A stretch of 64,000 nucleotides of DNA from Sinorhizobium arboris LMG 14919. GTDB lineage: Bacteria; Pseudomonadota; Alphaproteobacteria; Rhizobiales; Rhizobiaceae. A program made the position numbers and the translations under genes. Positions 56,030 to 64,000 of this stretch are shown one piece after another. The first letter of the stretch is position 1, and every line of letters begins with the position of its first letter. The notes beneath the pieces were generated by a model. The model was not told where the DNA came from. It made no database searches and saw only the letters and a list, made by a program, of their open reading frames with translations. The DNA is taken from NCBI RefSeq assembly GCF_000427465.1, contig NZ_ATYB01000014.1, forward strand, positions 3,165,058-3,229,057, written 5' to 3'.

Positions 56030-56923
56030 TCAACCGACCTGCTCGGTGATCCACTCCCGGAAGGCACGGCTGACCGGATTCTCGAGCTTGCCTTCCGGAA
56101 TGGCGAGGTAATAGCTGTTCTCCGTCTGCATCGGCCGATCGAGAACGATCCGCAGCGTGCCCGCGGTAAGTTCCTGCTCGATGAGATAGCGAGGCAAAAG
56201 GGCAAAACCGAGACCTGCAGTCGCCGCTTCGATCACCATCGAGAATTGATCGAAGCGATTGCCGCGATAGGCGCCGTCCTGCTCGACGCCGCTCGCCTCG
56301 AACCATTGCGCCCAGAGCTTGGGCCTGGTCGCGAGATGCAGCAGCGGCCCGCCGCCGATGTCGGCAGGCGCCTCGACCGGATGCTCCTCGAGAAGGGCCG
56401 GGCTTGCCGCCGGCACGATGACTTCGCTGCAGAGATAGCTGCAGATGGCGCGCGCCCAGACCGGCTGCCCGTAATGGATCGCCAGATCGAAGTTCTGCTC
56501 CTCGAAATCGAATGGCTCCGAACGGGAGGCGATATTGACGACCGTGCCTGGATGGCGCTTCAGGAAGTCCGGCAGGCGCGGCACCAGCCAGCGGCTGCCG
56601 AAAGTGGGCAGCGACGCGATGGAGAGGCTGGAGTCGGCTCGTGCCGACGCCATGGCGCGCACCATCAGCTCCTCGGTCTGGTTCAGGAGCCGGCGCACCT
56701 CCGGCAGGAATTTCTGTCCGGCATCCGAAAGAATGACCCGCTGACGCACCCGTTCGAAGAGCAGCACGCCGAGCTGGTTCTCGAGGTCCTTGATCTGACG
56801 GCTGACCGCGCTTTGCGTGAGATTGAGCTCGGCTGCCGCCTGGGTGAAGCTGCCGTGGCGCGCGGCGCATTCGAAGGCCTGCAGCGTCGTGACGTCAGGA
56901 ACCAGTCGGCGGCTCAACTTCAT
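56030..56923 (-). CDS. LysR-family transcriptional regulator (GcvA-like)
   Basis: A 297-residue LysR regulator: N-terminal winged helix-turn-helix (LQAFECAARHGSFTQAAAELNLTQSAVSRQI) and the C-terminal co-inducer domain with the GcvA-style PTFGSRWLVPRLPDF and GLGFALLPRYLIEQELTAG. GAGG precedes the ATG. It diverges from the 2-oxoadipate operon across about 113 bases, so it is the probable activator of that operon, with a lysine-pathway intermediate as likely inducer. Confidence 0.9.
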   Translation of the reverse strand: MKLSRRLVPDVTTLQAFECAARHGSFTQAAAELNLTQSAVSRQIKDLENQLGVLLFERVRQRVILSDAGQKFLPEVRRLLNQTEELMVRAMASARADSSLSIASLPTFGSRWLVPRLPDFLKRHPGTVVNIASRSEPFDFEEQNFDLAIHYGQPVWARAICSYLCSEVIVPAASPALLEEHPVEAPADIGGGPLLHLATRPKLWAQWFEASGVEQDGAYRGNRFDQFSMVIEAATAGLGFALLPRYLIEQELTAGTLRIVLDRPMQTENSYYLAIPEGKLENPVSRAFREWITEQVG

Positions 56924-57036
56924 TCCAGCCTCGCATCAACATAGTCAGAAGCAGCGCGATCCAAGCCCATACCCTTCCGATATGATCAGAATTAAGAATG
57001 ACCTTGTCCTTCATCCATAGCGCGAGGCGAGCCCCA

Positions 57037-58437
57037 GTGAAAGAGAATAGTTTCGTATCAGCCGACGATATCCGTTCGTCCTTTTCCACGGCGATGTCCT
57101 TGATGTACCGCGAGGAAGTGCCGGCCTACGGCACGCTGATGGAACTCGTCGCCAGGGTGAACGGCGAAACGCTCTCGGCCGACGCTGCCCTGAAGGAGCG
57201 CCTCGAAGCGACCGATTCGCTCGAACGGATCTCCGAGGAACGCCACGGGGCGATCCGCCTCGGCACCCCCGCGGAGCTTTCGACGATGCGCCGGGTCTTC
57301 GCGGTGATGGGCATGTATCCGGTCGGCTACTACGACCTGTCCACCGCCGGCGTGCCGGTGCACTCCACGGCCTTCAGACCGGTCGGAGAAACGGCGCTGA
57401 AGCGCAATCCCTTCCGCGTCTTCACCTCGCTTCTGAGGCTCGACCTTATTGCCGACGAGACCCTGCGCGCCGAGGCCGAGGCGATCCTGAAAGAACGCCG
57501 GATCTTCACGCCCGGTGCGGTCGAACTTGCCGAGAAGGCCGAGCGCGACGGCGGACTCGGCAAGGCCGATGCCGACCGTTTCGTCGCGGAGGTGCTTGAG
57601 ACGTTCCGGTGGCACGACAAGGCGAATGTCAGCGCCGACATGTACAGGCGGCTGCACGATGCGCACCGGCTGATTGCCGACGTGGTCTCCTTCAGGGGAC
57701 CGCATATCAATCATCTGACGCCGCGCACGCTCGACATCGACAAGGTCCAGGCGCTGATGCCGGAATATGGCATCGCCCCGAAAGCCGTCGTCGAAGGGCC
57801 TCCGACGCGCAAATGCCCGATCCTGCTCCGCCAGACGTCCTTCAAGGCGCTGGAAGAGCCGGTTTCGTTCCGTGACGCCGATGGCAGCTGGAGGGCCGGC
57901 TCGCATACCGCCCGCTTCGGCGAGATCGAACAGCGCGGCATTGCCTTGACGCCGAAGGGCCGCGGCCTCTACGACCGGCTGCTCGACGAATCCCGCAAGA
58001 TCGTGCGTCCCGCCGCCGACGGCTCCAACGCCGGAGACTACGAGGCGGCCCTGGCTTCGGTATTCGAGGCCTTCCCGGACGACTGGGTGGAAATCCGCCA
58101 GGCGGGGCTCGGCTATTTCAGCTACTCACTGACGGATAAGGGCCGGCGGACGAAGCTGCCCGGCCGGCGCGATCTCGATTCCCTGATCGCCGACGGCCTG
58201 GTTCAATTCGATCCGATCGTCTATGAGGACTTCCTTCCGGTCAGCGCCGCCGGTATCTTCCAGTCGAACCTCGGCGACGGTGCGCAGCAGGAATTCGAGG
58301 CGAGCCCGAACCAGAAGCGCTTCGAGACCGATCTCGGCGTCGCCGTGCTCAACGAATTCGATCACTATGCCGGCATCGAGCAGGCATCGATCGAAAGCTG
58401 CCTCAAGGCGCTTACCGCCGCCATGGCAGCGGAGTGA
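57037..58437 (+). CDS. hglS: 2-oxoadipate dioxygenase/decarboxylase (HglS, DUF1338 family)
   Basis: 466 residues. HglS converts 2-oxoadipate to D-2-hydroxyglutarate with O2 and Fe(II), the step established in Pseudomonas putida lysine catabolism. With the GTG start at 57037, the metal-site residues fall at His70 (in ERHGAIR), Arg74 and His226 (GPHINHL), the numbers I recall for the P. putida enzyme. The acidic ligand is in FGEIEQRG (about 296-298), and LPVSAAGIF matches the substrate loop. The frame also opens at an ATG (56998) lacking a ribosome-binding site. First gene of the operon, 10 bases before the dehydrogenase. Confidence 0.88.
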   Translation: MKENSFVSADDIRSSFSTAMSLMYREEVPAYGTLMELVARVNGETLSADAALKERLEATDSLERISEERHGAIRLGTPAELSTMRRVFAVMGMYPVGYYDLSTAGVPVHSTAFRPVGETALKRNPFRVFTSLLRLDLIADETLRAEAEAILKERRIFTPGAVELAEKAERDGGLGKADADRFVAEVLETFRWHDKANVSADMYRRLHDAHRLIADVVSFRGPHINHLTPRTLDIDKVQALMPEYGIAPKAVVEGPPTRKCPILLRQTSFKALEEPVSFRDADGSWRAGSHTARFGEIEQRGIALTPKGRGLYDRLLDESRKIVRPAADGSNAGDYEAALASVFEAFPDDWVEIRQAGLGYFSYSLTDKGRRTKLPGRRDLDSLIADGLVQFDPIVYEDFLPVSAAGIFQSNLGDGAQQEFEASPNQKRFETDLGVAVLNEFDHYAGIEQASIESCLKALTAAMAAE

Positions 58438-58447
58438 TAGGCCGGCG

Positions 58448-59869
58448 ATGATTGACGAGCACCATATCGACGCATTGACGAAGCTCCTTGGCGACAAGGG
58501 CGTCGTCACGCGTCGGCAGGACATGGAGGCTTACGAGACGGGCGCGCGCTACGACCGGGGCCGCGCGGCCGCCGTCCTGCGTCCGGCAACGACGGAGGAG
58601 GCCTCCGCCGCGGTCGGTTACTGCGTCCGCAACGGCATCGCTCTCATCCCTCAGTCGGGCAATACGGGCCTCGTCTCGGGGTCGACGCCGGACGAGTCGG
58701 GCAGCGAGGTCGTTGTCAGCCTCGACCGGCTGACCCGCCAATTCGCGCTCGACCTCGACAATCGCTCGGTGCGCGTCGATGCCGGCATCCGCCTGTCCGA
58801 ACTCAACCGGCGGCTGGAGGAACACGGCCTGTTCTTCCCGATCGATCTCGGCGCCGACCCGCGGATCGGCGGCATGATCGCCACCAACACCGGCGGCTCG
58901 CGCTTTCTGAAATATGGCGACGTGCGCCGCAATACGCTGGGTCTGAAAGTGGTCCTCGCCGACGAGGCGGGCACGGTGCTCGACCTCGGCTCGGACCTGC
59001 GCAAGAACAATACCGGCGTCGACTGGAAGCAGCTCTTCATCGGCACCTCGGGCGCCTTCGGCATCGTCACCGAATGCGTGCTCAATATCGAGTGCCTGCC
59101 GAAGCAGACGGCGACCGCCTTCCTGGTGCCGGCGAGCGGCGCGCATGTTCTGTCGCTCCTGAAAGCCATGGAAGAGCGGCTCGGCGCCTATCTCTCGGCC
59201 TTCGAGGGAATGTCGAGGAACGCGATCGACGCGGCCTTCGCCCATGTGCCGTCGCTGAAGAACCCCTTTCAGGGCGGCAAGGTCCCCGACTATGTGATCC
59301 TTGCTGAAATCTCCCGCACCTCAAGCCCGCGCGAGGGCGAGCAGCCGCTTGCCGCGGTTCTCGAAAGCGTGCTCGCGGAGATATGGCAGATGGAAGAGGC
59401 GCCGCTCGCCGATGCACTCGTCGGACCGCCGCACGAAATCTGGGCGCTGCGCCATGCGCTTTCGGAGGGCGTTAAACACCTCGGCAAGCTGATCGCCTTC
59501 GATCTCTCCTTCCGCAGGGGTGACATTATGGCCTTCTGCGACCATATGAAGGCGGAAATGCCGGAAAAATTTCCCGGGGTCAGCGTCTGCGATTTCGGCC
59601 ATATCGGCGACGGCGGCGTTCACTTCAACCTGGTCGTCGCCAAGGATAGTCCGCTACTGGCTGACGCGACCTTCGAGCAGCGACTGCGCGAATGGGTATT
59701 TGCGATCGCGGTCGAGCAATATCACGGCAGCTTCAGCGCGGAACATGCGCTCGGCCGCCGCAACCAGGCTTTTTACGATTTCTACACGCCGGAAAAACTG
59801 AAGAACATGGCGGCCGGCCTCAAGACGCTCACCTCGCCGGGCAAGCTCGGCAGCGTGCGCTTCGGTTAG
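58448..59869 (+). CDS. FAD-linked D-2-hydroxyglutarate dehydrogenase (GlcD family)
   Basis: A 473-residue flavoprotein with the FAD-binding PCMH domain (RPATTEEASAAVGYC, PQSGNTGLVSGSTPDESG, GGMIATNTGGSRFLKYGDV) and a C-terminal FAD-oxidase domain with HIGDGGVHFNLVV and HALGRRN. This family oxidises D-2-hydroxy acids (D-lactate, glycolate, D-2-hydroxyglutarate). Directly after hglS the last substrate is strongly preferred, yielding 2-oxoglutarate. The ATG at 58448 lies 10 bases past the hglS stop; the longer overlapping frame is rejected. Confidence 0.88.
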   Translation: MIDEHHIDALTKLLGDKGVVTRRQDMEAYETGARYDRGRAAAVLRPATTEEASAAVGYCVRNGIALIPQSGNTGLVSGSTPDESGSEVVVSLDRLTRQFALDLDNRSVRVDAGIRLSELNRRLEEHGLFFPIDLGADPRIGGMIATNTGGSRFLKYGDVRRNTLGLKVVLADEAGTVLDLGSDLRKNNTGVDWKQLFIGTSGAFGIVTECVLNIECLPKQTATAFLVPASGAHVLSLLKAMEERLGAYLSAFEGMSRNAIDAAFAHVPSLKNPFQGGKVPDYVILAEISRTSSPREGEQPLAAVLESVLAEIWQMEEAPLADALVGPPHEIWALRHALSEGVKHLGKLIAFDLSFRRGDIMAFCDHMKAEMPEKFPGVSVCDFGHIGDGGVHFNLVVAKDSPLLADATFEQRLREWVFAIAVEQYHGSFSAEHALGRRNQAFYDFYTPEKLKNMAAGLKTLTSPGKLGSVRFG

Positions 59870-59903
59870 GTCGTCGCGCCAGTTACAAGACGGGAGTCAC
59901 CAC

Positions 59904-61436
59904 ATGAACATTGCAGCCAAGAAAATCGATGTCGCGAGCGAGGCGGCCGCGCTCCTCGAGAAGATGGGCGTCGTCAAGGACCTCTACACCGGCGGCGACA
60001 TGCCGTCCTTCAGCCCGGTTACCGGCGAGAAGATCGCAAGTCTCAAGACCGTGTCTGCCGCTGAAGCCGCCAGGAAGATCGAGAGGGCCGACGGGGCCTT
60101 CCGCGCCTGGCGCCTCGTACCGGCGCCGAAGCGCGGCGAACTCGTCCGGCTTCTCGGCGAGGAACTGCGCGCCTTCAAGGCCGATCTCGGCCGTCTCGTC
60201 TCGATCGAAGCCGGCAAGATCCCGTCCGAGGGCCTCGGCGAAGTCCAGGAAATGATCGACATCTGCGATTTCGCAGTCGGCCTTTCCCGCCAGCTCTACG
60301 GCCTGACGATCGCCACCGAGCGTCCCGGCCACCGGATGATGGAAACCTGGCACCCGCTCGGTGTCGTCGGCATCATTTCCGCCTTCAACTTTCCCGTCGC
60401 GGTCTGGTCGTGGAATGCGGCGCTCGCGCTCGTCTGCGGCGACGCCGTCGTCTGGAAGCCGTCGGAAAAGACGCCGCTTACCGCGCTCGCCTGCCAGGCG
60501 ATCCTGGAACGCGCCATCGCCCGTTTCGGCGACGCTCCGGAGGGCCTGTCGCAGGTCCTGATCGGCGACCGTGCGATCGGAGAGGTTCTCGTCGACCATC
60601 CGAAGGTGCCGCTGGTCTCGGCGACCGGCTCCACCCGTATGGGCCGCGAGGTCGGTCCGCGACTTGCCAAGCGTTTCGCTCGTGCAATCCTGGAACTCGG
60701 AGGCAATAACGCCGGCATCGTCTGCCCGTCCGCCGATCTCGACATGGCGCTGCGCGCCATTGCTTTCGGGGCTATGGGCACCGCCGGACAGCGCTGCACG
60801 ACCCTGCGCCGTCTCTTCGTTCACGAAAGCGTCTACGACCAGCTCGTGCCGCGGCTGAAGAAGGCCTACCAGTCGGTTTCGGTCGGCAACCCGCTGGAAT
60901 CGGCCGCACTCGTCGGCCCGCTTGTCGACAAGGCGGCCTTCGACGGGATGCAGAAGGCGATCGCCGAGGCAAAGAACCATGGCGGACAAATCACCGGCGG
61001 CGAGCGCGTCGAGCTCGGCCACGAGAACGGCTACTACGTCAAGCCGGCGCTGGTCGAGATGCCGAGGCAGGAGGGCCCGGTGCTCGAAGAGACCTTCGCG
61101 CCGATCCTCTACGTCATGAAGTACAGCGACTTCGACGCGGTGCTCGCCGAGCACAATGCGGTTGCTGCCGGGCTTTCCTCCTCGATCTTCACCCGTGACA
61201 TGCAGGAATCCGAACGTTTCCTCGCAGCCGACGGCTCGGATTGCGGCATCGCCAACGTCAATATCGGCACCTCCGGCGCCGAGATCGGCGGCGCGTTCGG
61301 CGGCGAAAAGGAGACCGGCGGCGGGCGCGAATCCGGCTCCGACGCCTGGAAGGCCTATATGCGGCGCGCCACCAACACGGTGAACTATTCGAAGGCTCTG
61401 CCGCTGGCGCAGGGCGTCTCCTTCGACATCGAATAG
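59904..61436 (+). CDS. amaB: L-2-aminoadipate-6-semialdehyde dehydrogenase (ALDH7/AmaB type)
   Basis: A 510-residue aldehyde dehydrogenase: FNFPVAVWSWN (Asn162), ILELGGNNAGIV (Glu264) and catalytic Cys298 in GTAGQRCTTLRR, with the ALDH7 end FGGEKETGGGRESGSDAWKAY. The family oxidises aminoadipate semialdehyde to 2-aminoadipate with NAD+. GGGAG precedes the ATG. It sits between the 2-hydroxyglutarate dehydrogenase and an aminotransferase, giving an ordered route from lysine-derived semialdehyde to 2-oxoglutarate. Some ALDH7 enzymes also take betaine aldehyde, so breadth is possible. Confidence 0.9.
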   Translation: MNIAAKKIDVASEAAALLEKMGVVKDLYTGGDMPSFSPVTGEKIASLKTVSAAEAARKIERADGAFRAWRLVPAPKRGELVRLLGEELRAFKADLGRLVSIEAGKIPSEGLGEVQEMIDICDFAVGLSRQLYGLTIATERPGHRMMETWHPLGVVGIISAFNFPVAVWSWNAALALVCGDAVVWKPSEKTPLTALACQAILERAIARFGDAPEGLSQVLIGDRAIGEVLVDHPKVPLVSATGSTRMGREVGPRLAKRFARAILELGGNNAGIVCPSADLDMALRAIAFGAMGTAGQRCTTLRRLFVHESVYDQLVPRLKKAYQSVSVGNPLESAALVGPLVDKAAFDGMQKAIAEAKNHGGQITGGERVELGHENGYYVKPALVEMPRQEGPVLEETFAPILYVMKYSDFDAVLAEHNAVAAGLSSSIFTRDMQESERFLAADGSDCGIANVNIGTSGAEIGGAFGGEKETGGGRESGSDAWKAYMRRATNTVNYSKALPLAQGVSFDIE

Positions 61437-61448
61437 ACAGGATCGGCC

Positions 61449-62681
61449 ATGACCATCAATGCAACGGTCAAGGAGGCGGGCTTTCAGCCCGCCTCGCGGA
61501 TTTCCTCGATCGGCGTTTCGGAAATCCTGAAGATCGGCGCCCGTGCCGCTGCCATGAAGCGCGAAGGCAAGCCGGTAATCATCCTCGGCGCCGGCGAGCC
61601 GGATTTCGACACGCCGGAACACGTGAAGCAGGCCGCCGCCAATGCAATCCACCGCGGCGAGACGAAATACACCGCACTCGACGGCACGCCGGAACTGAAG
61701 AAGGCGATCCGCGAGAAATTCCAGCGCGAGAACGGACTGGCCTACGAGCTGGACGAGATCACGGTCGCGACCGGCGCCAAGCAGATCCTCTTCAACGCCA
61801 TGATGGCGTCGCTCGACCCGGGCGACGAGGTTGTCATCCCGACGCCCTACTGGACCTCCTATTCGGACATTGTCCAGATCTGCGAGGGCAAGCCCGTCCT
61901 GATCGCCTGCGACGCATCTTCCGGTTTCCGTCTGACGGCGGAAAAGCTGGAGGCGGCCATCACGCCGCGGACCCGCTGGGTGCTCTTGAACTCGCCGTCG
62001 AACCCGTCCGGCGCCGCCTACGGTGCGGCGGACTACCGGCCGCTGCTCGAGGTGCTTCTGAGGCACCCGCATGTCTGGCTGCTCGTCGACGACATGTATG
62101 AGCACATCGTCTATGACGATTTCCGCTTCGTCACCCCGGCGCAGTTGGAGCCGGCCCTGAAGAACCGCACCCTGACCGTAAACGGCGTCTCCAAGGCCTA
62201 TGCGATGACCGGCTGGCGGATCGGCTATGCCGGCGGCCCGCGCGAGCTCATCAAGGCGATGGCCGTCGTCCAGAGCCAAGCGACCTCCTGCCCCTCTTCG
62301 ATAAGCCAGGCGGCTTCGGTCGCCGCGCTCAACGGACCGCAGGACTTTCTGAAAGAACGGACCGAGAGCTTCCAGCGCCGCCGCGATCTCGTCGTAAATG
62401 GCCTGAACGCGGTCGACGGCCTCGAGTGCCGCGTTCCCGAGGGTGCCTTCTACACTTTCTCCGGCTGCGCCGGCGTGCTCGGCAGGAGGACGCCATCAGG
62501 CAAGAGGATCGAGACGGATACGGACTTCTGCGCCTATCTTCTGGAAGACGCCCATGTCGCCGTCGTCCCGGGCGCGGCTTTCGGCCTCTCACCCTTTTTC
62601 CGCATCTCCTATGCGACCTCGGAGGCGGAACTGAAGGAAGCCCTCACCCGCATCGCCGCTGCCTGTGCGCGGCTTTCGTGA
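61449..62681 (+). CDS. Class I/II PLP aminotransferase, probable 2-aminoadipate aminotransferase
   Basis: A 410-residue AspB-type aminotransferase: GAGEPDFDTPEHV, KYTALDGTPELKKAI, NSPSNPSGAAY, VDDMYEHIVYD and the Schiff-base lysine in NGVSKAYAMTGWRIGY (Lys249). Family members use aspartate, aromatic or aminoadipate substrates. The 12-base spacing after amaB and the operon context favour 2-aminoadipate:2-oxoglutarate amino transfer, producing the HglS substrate. Last gene of the operon, followed by a palindromic repeat. Confidence 0.87.
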   Translation: MTINATVKEAGFQPASRISSIGVSEILKIGARAAAMKREGKPVIILGAGEPDFDTPEHVKQAAANAIHRGETKYTALDGTPELKKAIREKFQRENGLAYELDEITVATGAKQILFNAMMASLDPGDEVVIPTPYWTSYSDIVQICEGKPVLIACDASSGFRLTAEKLEAAITPRTRWVLLNSPSNPSGAAYGAADYRPLLEVLLRHPHVWLLVDDMYEHIVYDDFRFVTPAQLEPALKNRTLTVNGVSKAYAMTGWRIGYAGGPRELIKAMAVVQSQATSCPSSISQAASVAALNGPQDFLKERTESFQRRRDLVVNGLNAVDGLECRVPEGAFYTFSGCAGVLGRRTPSGKRIETDTDFCAYLLEDAHVAVVPGAAFGLSPFFRISYATSEAELKEALTRIAAACARLS

Positions 62682-62711
62682 AGGCGTAGGTCGCCCTCAC
62701 CTGACTGCAAA

Positions 62712-62779
62712 ATTGCCCCTCACCCTAGCCCTCTCCCCGCTTGCGGGGAGAAGGTTGCGGCAGCGGGATGAGGGGCAAT
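62712..62779. repeat. Palindromic intergenic repeat, copy 4 (nested dyads)
   Basis: Outer arms ATTGCCCCTCA (62712-62722) and TGAGGGGCAAT (62769-62779) are a perfect 11-bp inverted repeat. Inside is CTCCCCGC-TT-GCGGGGAG (62733-62750). It lies between two convergent genes and may end transcription from both. It is the best-preserved copy in the window. Confidence 0.85.
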
Positions 62780-62796
62780 CCGCGCCCGTCCATTCC

Positions 62797-63345
62797 TCAA
62801 AACGTCGGCGGCGTGCAGGCGCTGATAACCTCGCAGGGCACCGGTCCGACGCAGCGGAAGCGGTGCGGCCGCCGGCTTTCGAAATAATAGGCATCGCCCG
62901 GCCCGAGGATGCGCCGCTCGTCGTCGACGGTCACTTCCAGCCGGCCTGAAAGCACGATCCCGCCTTCCTCGCCCTCATGCACCAGCGGCACCTTGCCGGT
63001 ATCCGCGCCCGGCTGGTAGCACTCCTTCAGGATCTGAAGGCTGCGGCCGAAAAGGTTGTCGCCGATCTGGCGATAGGAAATCGGCCCCTTGCCGATCTCC
63101 ACCAGTTCCTCCGCCGCATAGAAAGCCTTGCGCGGCTTCTCGGGCTCGAAGGAGAAGAACTCTGCAAGCCCGATCGGAATGCCGTCGAGTATCCGCTTCA
63201 ACGCGCCGACCGAAGGGTTCGACGCATTCGATTCGATCAGCGAGATGGTGGAGTTGGTAACCCCAGTCCGCTTGGCAAGTTCGCGCTGGGAAAGCTTGTG
63301 CCTCAGCCGCACATAGCGCAGGCGGTTGCCGATATCGACGCCCAT
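62797..63345 (-). CDS. XRE-cupin transcriptional regulator (PuuR-like)
   Basis: A 182-residue protein: N-terminal XRE helix-turn-helix (LRYVRLRHKLSQRELAKRTGVTNSTISLIE) and C-terminal cupin sensor (VPLVHEGEEGGIVLSGRLEVTVDDE, YFESRRPHRFRCVG). Related proteins such as PuuR repress polyamine or amino-acid catabolic genes. GGAG six bases before the ATG. Divergent from an omega-aminotransferase, which is its likely target; beta-alanine, GABA or putrescine derivatives are candidate ligands. Confidence 0.9.
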   Translation of the reverse strand: MGVDIGNRLRYVRLRHKLSQRELAKRTGVTNSTISLIESNASNPSVGALKRILDGIPIGLAEFFSFEPEKPRKAFYAAEELVEIGKGPISYRQIGDNLFGRSLQILKECYQPGADTGKVPLVHEGEEGGIVLSGRLEVTVDDERRILGPGDAYYFESRRPHRFRCVGPVPCEVISACTPPTF

Positions 63346-63366
63346 CGCAAACTCCGGTGTTTATGT

Positions 63367-63395
63367 TGTTTGAAATAGCGAAATTCTAGCAAACA
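63367..63395. promoter_or_regulatory. Dyad between XRE-cupin gene and aminotransferase gene, candidate operator
   Basis: TGTTTG (63367-63372) and CAAACA (63390-63395) are inverted across 17 bases in the AT-rich divergent promoter region. An outer TTATG...CATAA pair (63361-63365, 63402-63406) extends the dyad almost in register. Confidence 0.45.
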
Positions 63396-63490
63396 TCTGC
63401 GCATAAATACAATGCCTTAGATGACGCAAGAAAAGGACTTGTTCGGAAATCCAAATCATGGCGTCAATCAGCTGACGACAGGAGGATGCC

Positions 63491-64000
63491 ATGAACGCCC
63501 ACAACAGGTCCAACGCCCCGGTTCTCGACAGCTACTGGATGCCCTTCACCGCCAACCGCCAGTTCAAGGCGGCACCCAGGCTGCTCGCCGCCGCCGAAGG
63601 CATGCTCTACACCAGCGTCGACGGCCGGACGATTCTCGACGGCACCGCCGGCCTCTGGTGCGTGAATGCCGGGCACGGCCGCCGGCAGATCGCCGCCGCG
63701 GTCGAGCGGCAGCTTTCGACCATGGACTTCGCGCCGTCCTTCCAGATGGGCCATCCGATCGCCTTCGACTTCGCCGAGCGGCTGGCCGCGATCGCGCCCG
63801 GCCCGGCCGGCGCCAAGCTCGACCGGGTGTTCTTCACCGGCTCGGGCTCGGAATCCGTCGATACCGCGCTGAAAATCGCACTTGCCTATCAACGTTCGAT
63901 CGGCCAAGGCACCCGCACCCGCCTCATCGGCCGTGAACGCGGTTATCACGGCGTCGGCTTCGGCGGCATCTCCGTCGGCGGCATCGTCAACAACCGCCGC
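63491..64000 (+). CDS. Class III omega-amino acid aminotransferase (5' part; runs off the window)
   Basis: The first 170 residues of a PLP class III aminotransferase. They show LDSYWMPFTANRQFKAAPRLL, GTAGLWCVNAGHGR, FQMGHPIAFDFAERLAAIAPG and VFFTGSGSESVDTALKIALAYQR, followed by GRERGYHGVGFGGISVGG, the pattern of beta-alanine:pyruvate (omega-amino acid:pyruvate) transaminases. The Schiff-base lysine lies beyond the edge. GGAGG stands five bases before the ATG. Divergent from the XRE-cupin gene. Confidence 0.9.
   Translation, partial: MNAHNRSNAPVLDSYWMPFTANRQFKAAPRLLAAAEGMLYTSVDGRTILDGTAGLWCVNAGHGRRQIAAAVERQLSTMDFAPSFQMGHPIAFDFAERLAAIAPGPAGAKLDRVFFTGSGSESVDTALKIALAYQRSIGQGTRTRLIGRERGYHGVGFGGISVGGIVNNRR

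Overview
The window reads as chromosomal DNA of a Sinorhizobium (Ensifer) species close to S. meliloti or S. medicae. The grounds are high GC, rhizobial palindromic intergenic repeats, and a run of genes typical of this group: a second RpoH-type heat-shock sigma factor, phbAB with phaR, pyruvate carboxylase, an intact LuxR-type regulator recognised as ExpR, and the cyclic beta-1,2-glucan genes ndvA and ndvB. The species assignment is inferred from protein and gene-order recognition, not from a search. I saw no rRNA or tRNA gene, insertion sequence, prophage or CRISPR array.

Layout. 0-5.4 kb: the 5' part of an ABC-F ATPase gene, thiamine pyrophosphokinase, a GNAT acetyltransferase, then a TPP riboswitch ahead of thiBPQ (thiamine uptake). 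5.7-9.3 kb: an M48 metalloprotease lipoprotein, rpoH2 with an EcfG/RpoE2-type promoter, and a CarD regulator. 9.6-13.9 kb: ferredoxin fdxA and a two-gene RNA-type operon (Suv3-like helicase plus an S4 RNA-binding protein). 14.6-17.9 kb: polyhydroxybutyrate genes phbA, phbB and phaR, then rpmF. 18-22.5 kb: glutathione S-transferase, mtgA, a polyprenyl synthase, hisC and a LysE exporter.

22.5-32.2 kb is the most distinctive block, a carbohydrate-catabolic island inserted between housekeeping genes. It holds an RbsABC-type importer, a split transketolase, an FGGY kinase, two short-chain dehydrogenases and a SorC-family regulator. Matching AT-rich operator-like dyads lie in front of the transketolase and regulator genes, with a weaker relative near the permease. 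I predict uptake of a sugar or polyol, oxidation to a ketose, phosphorylation, and two-carbon transfer by the dedicated transketolase. The substrate is unknown.

32.2-42 kb: ispG, an MFS exporter, a DeoR regulator (followed by a relic of a VOC protein), a polar amino-acid ABC transporter, and pyruvate carboxylase. 42.2-55.8 kb: expR, ndvA (glucan exporter), a frameshifted gene remnant, opgC (glucan succinylation) and the very large ndvB (glucan synthase). Together these make, modify and export periplasmic cyclic glucan, next to the quorum-sensing regulator of exopolysaccharides.

56-62.7 kb is a coherent lysine/2-aminoadipate catabolic operon: a divergent LysR regulator, an HglS-type 2-oxoadipate dioxygenase/decarboxylase, an FAD D-2-hydroxyglutarate dehydrogenase, an aminoadipate-semialdehyde dehydrogenase and an aminotransferase. 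It would feed 2-oxoglutarate to the TCA cycle. The window ends with a cupin-XRE regulator divergent from a class III omega-aminotransferase that runs off the edge.
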